From Cellulomonas sp. Root485 (lineage in GTDB: Bacteria; Actinomycetota; Actinomycetes; Actinomycetales; Cellulomonadaceae): 64,000 nt of DNA. The stretch covers positions 1,075,044 through 1,139,043 of the forward strand of contig NZ_LMFC01000002.1 in the NCBI RefSeq assembly GCF_001426705.1, in the 5' to 3' direction. The notes below the pieces were generated by a model that was given only the letters and a program-made list of their open reading frames with translations, did not search any database and was not told where the DNA came from. Below are positions 58,801-64,000 of this stretch, one piece after another (position 1 is the first letter of the stretch; the number at the start of each line of letters is the position of its first letter). Both the position numbers and the translations under genes were made by a program.

Positions 58801-58947
58801 CTAGCGAGTCGAAGCACCGTCGAAACGGCGGTGGCCATCCCACCATCCTGGACAGCGTTCACGCTGCCCTTTAACGTAATACCAGCATCGAAACGCTTCG
58901 ATGAAGGAACCGGTCCTCTGACCCACGACGCGAAGGCGCCACGATGA
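55801..58947 (+). CDS. GH42 beta-galactosidase, frame lacking its normal stop
   Basis: The first about 655 residues (to about 57770) are a complete GH42 enzyme for beta-galactosides: ILYGGDYNPEQWP opening, acid/base E155 in WHVGNEFGQ, zinc-type cysteines in CFCDLC, nucleophile E307 in WALLEQAAG, a trimerisation domain, and the usual end RLPAGGAAVLAE. No signal peptide, so cytosolic. After that the frame stays open for about 390 more codons straight through the antisense of the convergent lacI gene and stops only at 58945-58947, overlapping the next start. The extension is Asp/Gly/Arg/His-rich and looks like antisense read-through, not a domain. A lost stop, frameshift or sequencing error near 57770-57790 is suspected. 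ATG 55801 overlaps the permease stop. Confidence 0.8.
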   Translation: MTLDFEALTQARGILYGGDYNPEQWPPHVWREDVALMREAGVNLVTVGVFSWAMLEPRPDELRWDWLDEVLDLLHEGGIAVDLATPSASPPPWLARLDPTTCAVDASGVRMSVGSRNQFCPGSAVYRERVALFVRALVDRYAGHPAVAMWHVGNEFGQACFCDLCADRFRTWLQDRYGDLDSLNRAWGTAFWSQRYGDWQEIVPPRTAPYVHNPTQLLDFRRFTSDQLRDVYRLQARIIRSSSTAPVTTNAMGFFPLVDQFSWADDLDVVADDHYADPADPSSPARAALTHDLTRGVGGGRPWALLEQAAGAVSWRPHNLPKPAGAMLRDSLRAVAHGADAVCYFQWRASAQGSERFHSAMLPHAGPDTDLHRAVREQGRLLGRLRAVVGTGVEARVALVVDWPSLWAGEADSVPSTLLRVPDQLAAYHEPFWRAGIATDVVPPGADLDRYDLVVVPLLHLVSDADAANLARVAERGGTLLVGPFSGIADEDQRIRQGRFPVPWADVLGVSGEEHRPLPEAGVPVHSERYGTFTASLWSEHLTADGAEVLATYAGAGLDGRPAVLRHGSAWYVSTVPPASVLAAIVADCLAAAGVAPPVPVVPHGVEVALRGRLLFVLNHGEVDAELPWTGHDLLTATDVDGLLRLPAGGAAVLAERGSGAAPGGQDRREEAGLRGLVTGEPTDRHVDRDRADGVRGQVDGGQGVGLPEGHVLRADGDDGDVAGHVLAAGPQRLEHGGQGDLVVHDDGGDVRQRREHLVDGLDGAAVGGLAGLEDGVETEARGLLGETAHQARGVGGPPAEHRPGRADEGDLAVPELGEVGHRGPAGGLEVEVDAREPGGVAGQPDEHGRLALLAQDGQPGVLGLDVHHDHGVDHGAGSDALDPVVVVLGEQQDVMLERLRARDDAGDELHDHADVDVDAQRRHEREDLRALRRERTGSRVRPVVELADGALDASPGLGGDRSLAGERVGDGRHGDSRHARHVVDRRHLVIPSSTPAGATLASRSTVETAVAIPPSWTAFTLPFNVIPASKRFDEGTGPLTHDAKAPR
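57760..58764 (-). CDS. LacI family transcriptional regulator of the oligosaccharide locus
   Basis: 334-aa repressor. Residues 1-50 are the LacI HTH and hinge helix (TIDDVARVAGVSVSTVSYTF, RVERAVRELDYRPHAGARAL); residues 60-330 are the periplasmic-binding-protein-like sensor domain (GFSCVDLDFEAAGRAAV, LGHRQIALIG). The ligand is probably a breakdown product of the imported oligosaccharide. ATG 58764. It lies antiparallel inside the over-extended GH42 frame and is divergent from GH31. Four operators of one pattern occur in front of the GH3, importer, GH31 and GH1 genes; its own upstream region shows only half-sites (near 58809 and 58820). Confidence 0.93.
   Translation of the reverse strand: MATIDDVARVAGVSVSTVSYTFSGKRPISAETRARVERAVRELDYRPHAGARALASQRTQVLALMAPLRVDVNVGVIMQFVTGVVTRAQSFKHDVLLLTQDDHDGIERVAAGSMVDAVIMMDVEAEDPRLPILRKQRQPAVLIGLPRDATGFSCVDLDFEAAGRAAVTHLAELGHRQIALIGSPRAVLSRRTTYAARLVRGFTQESARLGLDAVFETCESSHSGAIEAVDQVLAALPDVTAVIVHNEVALPAVLETLRSRGKDVPRDISVVAVCPEDVALGQTDALTAVDLPAHTIGAVAVDMAIGRLTGDQPAETRLLAPVLTTRSSTAPPLR
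58887..58902. promoter_or_regulatory. LacI-type operator 3 (GH31/lacI gap)
   Basis: ATCGAAACGCTTCGAT, 42 bp upstream of the GH31 start and 123 bp upstream of lacI. Outer arms are perfect; one further base on each side (C...G) is also paired. Confidence 0.8.
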
Positions 58948-61211
58948 AGTTCACGGACGGCTACTGGCAGCACCTCCCGGGCGTCACGGTCCTGCGACCG
59001 CGCGAGATCGCGGACGTGGTGGTCGGCGAGGAGTCCCTGACCGTGTACGCCTCGACGGTGCCGCTCACGTCCCGCGGGGACACGCTCAACAAGGCGCTGG
59101 TCACGGTGTCGTTCCACAGCCCGATGGACGACGTGATCGGCGTGCGCATCGAGCACCACCGCGGTGGCGTCGACCGTGGGCCGTCCTTTGCCCTCAACCG
59201 GACCCCCGCCGACGTCAAGGTGGTCGAGGCCGAGGACGCCGAGGACGGCGTCGCCTCCTTCCGGTCCGGCGCCCTGACCGCGCGCGTCTCCACGCGCGGC
59301 GCCTGGAACGTCGAGTTCGAGGCCGACGGCAAGGTGCTGACGTCGTCGACCGCCCGCTCCGTCGGGGTGGTGACCGACGCCCGCGGCGACGCCTACGTGC
59401 ACGAGCAGCTGGGCCTCGGCGTCCGCGAGCACGTCTACGGCCTGGGGGAGCGGTTCGGCGCGTTCGTGAAGAACGGGCAGTCCGTCGACATCTGGAACGA
59501 GGACGGTGGCACCGCCAGCGAGCAGGCGTACAAGAACGTGCCGTTCTACCTCTCGGACGCGGGCTACGGCGTGTTCGTCGACCACCCGGGTCGCGTCTCC
59601 TTCGAGGTCGGCTCCGAGGCCGTCTCCCGCAACCAGTTCTCGGTCGCCGGCGAGTCCCTCCAGTACTACGTCATCCACGGCCCGACGCCCAAGGACGTGC
59701 TGCGGCGCTACACCGCGTTGACCGGCCGGCCGGCGCAGGTGCCGGCCTGGTCGTACGGGCTGTGGCTGTCCACGTCGTTCACCACGCAGTACGACGAGGC
59801 GACCGTGATGTCGTTCGTCGACGGCATGGCCGAGCGCGGGCTGCCGCTGAGCGTCTTCCACTTCGACTGCTTCTGGATGCGCGCGTACCACTGGACCGAC
59901 TTCACGTGGGACCCGGCCACGTTCCCGGACCCCGAGGGTCTCCTCGCGCGGCTGCACGCCAAGGGCTTGAAGGTCTGCGTGTGGATCAACCCCTACATCG
60001 CGCAGCGCTCCGCCCTGTTCGACGAGGGTCGCGCGGCGGGCTACCTGGTGACCCGGGCCGACGGCACGGTGTGGCAGACCGACCAGTGGCAGTCCGGCAT
60101 GGGGCTCGTCGACTTCACGAACCCCGACGCGGTCGCGTGGTACCAGCAGTACCTGCGGCACCTGATGGTCCAGGGCGTCGACGCGTTCAAGACGGACTTC
60201 GGCGAGCGGATCCCCACCGACGTCGTCTGGCACGACGGCTCCGACCCGGAGCGGATGCACAACCACTACACGCACCTCTACAACCGGGCGGTCTTCGACG
60301 TGCTCGAGGCCGAGCGCGGCGAGGGCGAGGCCGTGCTGTTCGCCCGGTCGGCCACGGCCGGTGGCCAGCAGTTCCCGGTGCACTGGGGTGGCGACAGCGA
60401 GTCGACGTTCGTCTCGATGGCGGAGACCCTGCGCGGCGGGCTGTCGCTCGCGTCCTCTGGCTTCGGGTTCTGGAGCCACGACATCGGCGGCTTCGAGGGC
60501 GAGCCCGACGCGGCCGTGTTCAAGCGCTGGCTGGCGTTCGGTCTGCTCTCGTCGCACAGCCGTCTGCACGGCTCGGACTCCTACCGGGTGCCGTGGGCGT
60601 TCGACGAGGAGGCCGTCGACGTCGCGCGGCTGTTCACGCGCCTCAAGCTCTCGCTCATGCCGTACCTCGCCCGGCTGGGCCAGGACGCCCACACCTCCGG
60701 CGTTCCGGTGATGCGGCCGATGGTGCTGGAGTTTCCCGACGACCCGGGCGCGGCGACCGTCGACACGCAGTACATGCTCGGCGAGAACCTGCTCGTCGCT
60801 CCGGTGTTCACGGCCGAGGGCGACGTGGACGTGTACGTCCCCGAGGGCACGTGGACGTCGCTGCTCACGGGTGACCAGGTGACCGGTCCGCGCTGGGTCC
60901 GCGAGCGGCACGGCTACCTGTCGCTGCCCCTGTACGTCCGCCCGGACAGCGTGCTGCCCGTCGGCGCTCGCTCCGACCGGCCGGACTACGCGTGGGCCGA
61001 CGGGGTCACGCTCCGCCTGGTGGAGCTCGCCGACGGGCACCGTTCGGTGACCCGCGTGGGGGACGCGAGCTTCGTCGTGACCCGGGACGGCTCGACCGTC
61101 CGGGTCGAGGCGCGGGGCACCGACGCGCCGTGGTCGGTCGCCGTCGACGGCGGTCCGACGGGCACGGCAGACGGCGGCCAGGAGGTCGTGACCCTGACGC
61201 TCGGGAGCTGA
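58944..61211 (+). CDS. yicI: GH31 alpha-xylosidase (YicI type)
   Basis: 755-aa cytosolic glycoside hydrolase family 31 enzyme. It closely follows the YicI plan: N-terminal beta-sandwich ([14 protein letters not shown]), catalytic barrel with nucleophile D418 in [11 protein letters not shown] and acid/base D484 in [21 protein letters not shown], and C-terminal beta-domains. KTDFGE is characteristic of alpha-xylosidases rather than alpha-glucosidases, which points to removal of alpha-1,6-xylosyl units from xyloglucan oligosaccharides. ATG 58944 has GAAGG-type purines upstream and one LacI operator at 58887-58902. Confidence 0.9.
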   Translation: MKFTDGYWQHLPGVTVLRPREIADVVVGEESLTVYASTVPLTSRGDTLNKALVTVSFHSPMDDVIGVRIEHHRGGVDRGPSFALNRTPADVKVVEAEDAEDGVASFRSGALTARVSTRGAWNVEFEADGKVLTSSTARSVGVVTDARGDAYVHEQLGLGVREHVYGLGERFGAFVKNGQSVDIWNEDGGTASEQAYKNVPFYLSDAGYGVFVDHPGRVSFEVGSEAVSRNQFSVAGESLQYYVIHGPTPKDVLRRYTALTGRPAQVPAWSYGLWLSTSFTTQYDEATVMSFVDGMAERGLPLSVFHFDCFWMRAYHWTDFTWDPATFPDPEGLLARLHAKGLKVCVWINPYIAQRSALFDEGRAAGYLVTRADGTVWQTDQWQSGMGLVDFTNPDAVAWYQQYLRHLMVQGVDAFKTDFGERIPTDVVWHDGSDPERMHNHYTHLYNRAVFDVLEAERGEGEAVLFARSATAGGQQFPVHWGGDSESTFVSMAETLRGGLSLASSGFGFWSHDIGGFEGEPDAAVFKRWLAFGLLSSHSRLHGSDSYRVPWAFDEEAVDVARLFTRLKLSLMPYLARLGQDAHTSGVPVMRPMVLEFPDDPGAATVDTQYMLGENLLVAPVFTAEGDVDVYVPEGTWTSLLTGDQVTGPRWVRERHGYLSLPLYVRPDSVLPVGARSDRPDYAWADGVTLRLVELADGHRSVTRVGDASFVVTRDGSTVRVEARGTDAPWSVAVDGGPTGTADGGQEVVTLTLGS

Positions 61212-61288
61212 TCCCCGGGCGCCCGCGGGTCCCGCGGCCGACAGGAGGGCCGGGAGGGTTGGGCTGTCGTGCCGGATCGGGAGCGTGT

Positions 61289-61304
61289 ATCGTATCGATT
61301 CGAT
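61289..61304. promoter_or_regulatory. LacI-type operator 4 (GH1 promoter)
   Basis: ATCGTATCGATTCGAT matches TCGAA-N4-TTCGA with a single change (TCGTA). It lies 86 bp upstream of the GH1 start and in the gap after GH31. Confidence 0.65.
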
Positions 61305-61389
61305 CTTCGTGACCCCGACCGTCAGGGCAGCCTGCGGTTGCGCTCCCACGGTCACCGTCGACCTCCGCCCGACCGAAGGAAACCTCTCC

Positions 61390-62832
61390 ATGACGACCTC
61401 GCGCCCCTCCGGACGCCAGTTCCCCTCCGACTTCCTCTGGGGCTCGGCCACCGCCTCGTACCAGATCGAGGGGGCGTTCGACGAGGACGGTCGCGGACCG
61501 TCCATCTGGGACACGTTCTCCCGCACGCCAGGCAAGGTGCTCGACGGCGACACGGGCGACGTCGCCGCCGACCACTACCACCGCGTGCCGCAGGACGTCG
61601 CGATCATGAAGGACCTCGGCCTGCAGGCCTACCGGTTCTCGATCGCGTGGCCCCGCGTCCAGCCGACCGGCTCGGGCGAGTTCAACCAGGCCGGTCTCGA
61701 CTTCTACGTCGACCTCGCCGACCGCCTCCTCGCCGCCGGCATCAAGCCCGTCGTGACGCTCTACCACTGGGACCTCCCGCAGCCGCTGGAGGACCAGGGC
61801 GGCTGGGCCAACCGGCAGACCGCCGTGCAGTTCGGCGAGTACGCCCGCAAGCTGGCCGAGGTCCTGGGCGACCGGATCCACGTCTGGACCACGCTCAACG
61901 AGCCGTGGTGCTCCGCGTTCCTCGGCTACGCGTCGGGTGTGCACGCCCCCGGCGTGACTGACGACGCCACGGCGCTCGCCGCGGTCCACCACCTCAACCT
62001 CGCGCACGGCCTCGCCGGCCGGGCGATCAAGGACGTGCTCGGCGAGGACACCCCGATCTCGGTGACCCTCAACCTCCACGTCACCCGCGCCGCGTCCGAC
62101 TCGCCGCAGGACATCGAGGCCAAGCGCCGCATCGACACCATCGCCAACGAGGTGTTCCTCGGCCCGATGCTGGACGGCGAGTACCCCAAGGCTGTCTTCG
62201 CCGACACCGAGCACATCACCGACTGGTCCTTCGTGCAGGAGGGCGACCTCGAGGTCATCAAGGTCCCGCTCGCGCTGCTCGGCGTGAACTACTACTCCAC
62301 CGGCCGGGTGCAGCACGGCACGCCCGCCGGCGGCGACGGCACCCCGGGTCCCGACGGTCACCGGTCCTCGGAGAACAGCCCGTGGGTCGGCGCGACCACC
62401 GTCGAGTGGCTCCCGCAGCCCGGCCCGCACACCGCGATGGGCTGGAACATCGAGCCGCAGGGCCTGGTGGACCTGCTCCTCGAGATCCGCGACCGCTACC
62501 CGAGCCTGCCCATGGCCATCACCGAGAACGGTGCCGCGTTCTACGACGAGGTCAGCGCCGACGGCCGCGTGCACGACGCCGACCGCGTCGCGTACCTGCA
62601 CGACCACATCGACGCCGTCGGCGAGGCCATCGAGCGCGGCGCCGACGTGCGCGGCTACTTCGTCTGGTCGCTCATGGACAACTTCGAGTGGTCCTACGGC
62701 TACGACCGTCGCTTCGGCGTGGTCCGCGTCGACTACGACACCCTGGAGCGCACGGTGAAGGACTCGGGCCTCTGGTACCGCGAGCTCCTGCGCATCAGGA
62801 CGATCCCGACCCCGGAGTCCGCAGCCCTCTGA
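61390..62832 (+). CDS. bglB: GH1 beta-glucosidase
   Basis: 480-aa cytosolic enzyme that releases glucose (or related sugars) from beta-linked oligosaccharides. [15 protein letters not shown] opening, acid/base E171 in TLNEPW, nucleophile E379 in ITENGAA, and [14 protein letters not shown] near the end are all standard GH1 signatures. ATG 61390 with a GAAGGAAA ribosome site; the frame is open to 61285 but the operator lies there. Last enzyme gene of the LacI-controlled locus, ending on a strong terminator. Confidence 0.95.
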   Translation: MTTSRPSGRQFPSDFLWGSATASYQIEGAFDEDGRGPSIWDTFSRTPGKVLDGDTGDVAADHYHRVPQDVAIMKDLGLQAYRFSIAWPRVQPTGSGEFNQAGLDFYVDLADRLLAAGIKPVVTLYHWDLPQPLEDQGGWANRQTAVQFGEYARKLAEVLGDRIHVWTTLNEPWCSAFLGYASGVHAPGVTDDATALAAVHHLNLAHGLAGRAIKDVLGEDTPISVTLNLHVTRAASDSPQDIEAKRRIDTIANEVFLGPMLDGEYPKAVFADTEHITDWSFVQEGDLEVIKVPLALLGVNYYSTGRVQHGTPAGGDGTPGPDGHRSSENSPWVGATTVEWLPQPGPHTAMGWNIEPQGLVDLLLEIRDRYPSLPMAITENGAAFYDEVSADGRVHDADRVAYLHDHIDAVGEAIERGADVRGYFVWSLMDNFEWSYGYDRRFGVVRVDYDTLERTVKDSGLWYRELLRIRTIPTPESAAL

Positions 62833-62839
62833 CCCTCCA

Positions 62840-62880
62840 CGCGACGGCCGAGCCCCCTCCCCGGGAGCTCGGCCGTCGCG
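62840..62880 (+). terminator. Terminator of the GH1 gene
   Basis: CGCGACGGCCGAGC (62840-62853) pairs perfectly with GCTCGGCCGTCGCG (62867-62880), a 14-bp stem with a 13-nt loop, starting 7 bp after the GH1 stop. No T-tract. Confidence 0.8.
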
Positions 62881-62906
62881 CGGTCCCCACCCCCACCGCC
62901 CACCCT

Positions 62907-63060
62907 CAACGTCCGCACATCCGGTCGCCGGGACGCGCGATCCTGCGGACGTCCGCACTCCCGCAGGTTCCAGCACCCACCAGTGCGGACGTCCGACACC
63001 TCTCATCGCTGACGTCCGCCCTCCGGCGGGTTCCAGCGCACACAAGTGCGGACGTCCGGG
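62907..63060. repeat. Cluster of GGACGTCCG palindromic repeats
   Basis: ACGTCCG occurs five times in about 150 bp (near 62910, 62949, 62989, 63012 and 63052). One copy is the perfect 14-bp palindrome TGCGGACGTCCGCA (62944-62957). Two longer units share a GCAGGTTCCAGC- or GCGGGTTCCAGC-like part followed by AGTGCGGACGTCCG. It sits in the intergenic gap before the small Cys/His protein gene. Confidence 0.65.
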
Positions 63061-63082
63061 GTCGGTGGGGGAGGATGGGCGG

Positions 63083-63382
63083 GTGGGACGACGATCGACC
63101 AAGCGGCCGTACGGCGCCGAGCACGTCGAGCTCGACGTCGACCGGGCGACCGGCGGCCGGCGCTCGGAGTCCGGGGCCGACGGCGAGTGGACGGTCCAGC
63201 AGGTCCGCGGCTCCGACCGCGAGTACCGCTGCCCCGGGTGCGACCAGCTGGTGAGCGCCGGGACCGCCCACGTCGTCGCGTGGCGCACCGACGGGCTGTT
63301 CGGCGAGGCGCTGGACGACCGCCGCCACTGGCACACGGCGTGCTGGCAGGCCCGCGGCCGCCGCGGACCGACGCGCCGATGA
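63083..63382 (+). CDS. Small conserved actinobacterial Cys/His protein
   Basis: 99-aa protein. Basic N-terminus GRRSTKRPYGAEHVELDV, middle EWTVQQVRGSDREYRCPGCD with a CxxC pair, then HVVAW and RRHWHTACW, giving a possible zinc site (CPGC plus H/C). Proteins like this are frequent in actinobacteria and often carry the loose name ATP/GTP-binding protein, without experimental function. GTG 63083 has GGGGGAGGA upstream. Its stop overlaps the HAD gene start. Confidence 0.75.
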   Translation: MGRRSTKRPYGAEHVELDVDRATGGRRSESGADGEWTVQQVRGSDREYRCPGCDQLVSAGTAHVVAWRTDGLFGEALDDRRHWHTACWQARGRRGPTRR

Positions 63383-64000
63383 TCGCCGACCCGCGCCGCG
63401 CCCCTCGTCTCGTCGCCACCGACCTGGACGGCACACTGCTGCGCCCCGACGGCACCGTCTCGCCGCGCACCGCTGCTGCGCTCCTGCGGGCCGCCGACGC
63501 CGGCATCGAGGTCGTGTTCGTCACTGCCCGGCCGCCGCGCTGGCTGTCCGGGCTCGCGAGCCACGTCGCGGGACACGGGATCGCGATCTGCGCGAACGGT
63601 GCTGCCGTGCTCGAGGTGGGCACGGGTCGGGTGCTCGCCGGGCGCGGGATGTCCCGGGACGCGGTGTGCGGCATCGTGGCGAGAGTCCGCGACGTTTGGG
63701 GCGGCCCGCAGGAGGTGCACCTGGCCGTGGAGAGCATCGACGGGATCGCCCACGAGACACTGTTCCGCTCCGACCACCCCGTGCCGCACGGCAGCCCGGT
63801 CGCCGACCGCATCGAGGACGTCCTCGGACCGTCGACGTTCAAGCTGCTGGTCCGGACCACCCGGCCGCAGACAGCCAGCTACGCGGACGAGCTGGCGGCG
63901 GTCGTCGGCGACCTGGCGATCGTCTCCGACTCGGGGGCGCCCGGACTGGGCGAGGTCACGGGTCCGGGGGTCACCAAGGCCGCGACCCTCGCCGACTGGG
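63379..64000 (+). CDS. HAD-superfamily Cof-type hydrolase, 3' end outside the window
   Basis: 207 codons are visible of a probable about 270-aa phosphatase. Motif I is LVATDLDGTLLRPDG (nucleophile D15), motif II the Thr in FVTARPPRWL, and the type IIB cap region follows (ICANGAAVLEVG). A K-A-A-like motif III is just reached near the window end (VTKAATLADW). Cof-type enzymes dephosphorylate sugar phosphates or cofactors such as HMP-PP; the substrate is unknown. ATG 63379 overlaps the previous stop (ATGA). The gene is cut only by the window edge. Confidence 0.88.
   Translation, partial: MIADPRRAPRLVATDLDGTLLRPDGTVSPRTAAALLRAADAGIEVVFVTARPPRWLSGLASHVAGHGIAICANGAAVLEVGTGRVLAGRGMSRDAVCGIVARVRDVWGGPQEVHLAVESIDGIAHETLFRSDHPVPHGSPVADRIEDVLGPSTFKLLVRTTRPQTASYADELAAVVGDLAIVSDSGAPGLGEVTGPGVTKAATLADW

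Noticed and set aside
57790..58947. C-terminal 390 codons of the GH42 frame as a genuine new domain
   Set aside because: Composition matches antisense read-through of lacI (Asp, Gly, Arg, His, Val) and no fold-like pattern is visible; kept only as an unresolved frame problem.
61285..61389. Upstream extension of GH1 to GTG 61285
   Set aside because: It would overlap the LacI operator at 61289-61304, has no GH1 similarity, and ATG 61390 has a good ribosome site.
58536..61553. 1005-codon minus-strand frame opposite GH31
   Set aside because: No recognisable domains apart from the out-of-frame lacI region; GH31 has both catalytic aspartates and a normal length.
62840..62880. Inverted repeat as an insertion-sequence end
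   Set aside because: No transposase nearby and the hairpin directly follows the GH1 stop, which fits a terminator.

Overview
The window is a 64 kb piece of a high-GC actinobacterial chromosome. The conserved gene order argS-lysA-hom-thrC-thrB-rho-rpmE-prfA-prmC-tsaC-wecA-atp operon, NucS mismatch endonuclease, frequent GTG starts with 4-nt overlaps, apparent leaderless promoters and many glycoside hydrolases all point to a Cellulomonas-like member of the Micrococcales. The genus is an inference; no rRNA is present.

Layout. (1) 1-3.6 kb: two MFS exporters, a MerR regulator divergent from the second exporter, and a DHFR-family reductase. (2) 3.60-12.29 kb: an 8.7 kb integrative mobilizable element inserted in the 3' end of tRNA-Arg(CCG). 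It is bounded by 28-bp identical att repeats and carries a tyrosine integrase, an AlbA/Schlafen-like ATP-binding protein, a decayed gene, a Cys-rich hypothetical protein, a MobF relaxase-helicase and an excisionase. No replication initiator or FtsK-like transfer pump was seen. (3) 12.4-21.5 kb: a fructan region with a secreted GH32, a secreted choice-of-anchor-L-like protein, a secreted GH68 levansucrase, a lipoprotein GH32, a GntR regulator and an MFS transporter. (4) 21.5-28.0 kb: argS, lysA and the threonine genes hom-thrC-thrB. (5) 28.3-36.6 kb: rho with a Gln-rich insert, polyphosphate kinase 2, rpmE, prfA, prmC, tsaC and a WecA-type transferase. (6) 36.2-44.9 kb: the complete F1Fo ATP synthase operon, a DUF2550 protein and nucS. 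(7) 45.0-49.1 kb: a TetR regulator with a tandem operator, a YndJ/DUF1990 fusion, a small membrane protein, nagA and a deazaflavin-type nitroreductase homologue. (8) 49.2-62.8 kb: a LacI-controlled oligosaccharide locus with GH3, an ABC importer (binding protein and two permeases, no ATPase), GH42, LacI, GH31 of the YicI alpha-xylosidase type and GH1. Four matching LacI-type operators lie in front of its transcription units. (9) 62.8-64 kb: a repeat cluster, a small Cys/His protein and a HAD phosphatase cut by the window end.

How it works together. The GH3/ABC/GH42/GH31/GH1 set has the activities needed to import and dismantle xyloglucan-type oligosaccharides inside the cell (alpha-xylosyl, beta-galactosyl and beta-glucosyl linkages). 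The shared operator TCGAA-N4-TTCGA ties the transcription units into one regulon. The fructan region combines a polymer-making enzyme with two polymer-trimming enzymes, all exported, so sucrose could be turned into a levan store or matrix and later recovered. The most unusual signals are the IME with its 12-nt tandem repeat, the GH42 reading frame that has lost its stop and runs through the whole antisense lacI gene, an apparent CTG start for atpB, and several hairpins placed on start codons or inside operons.
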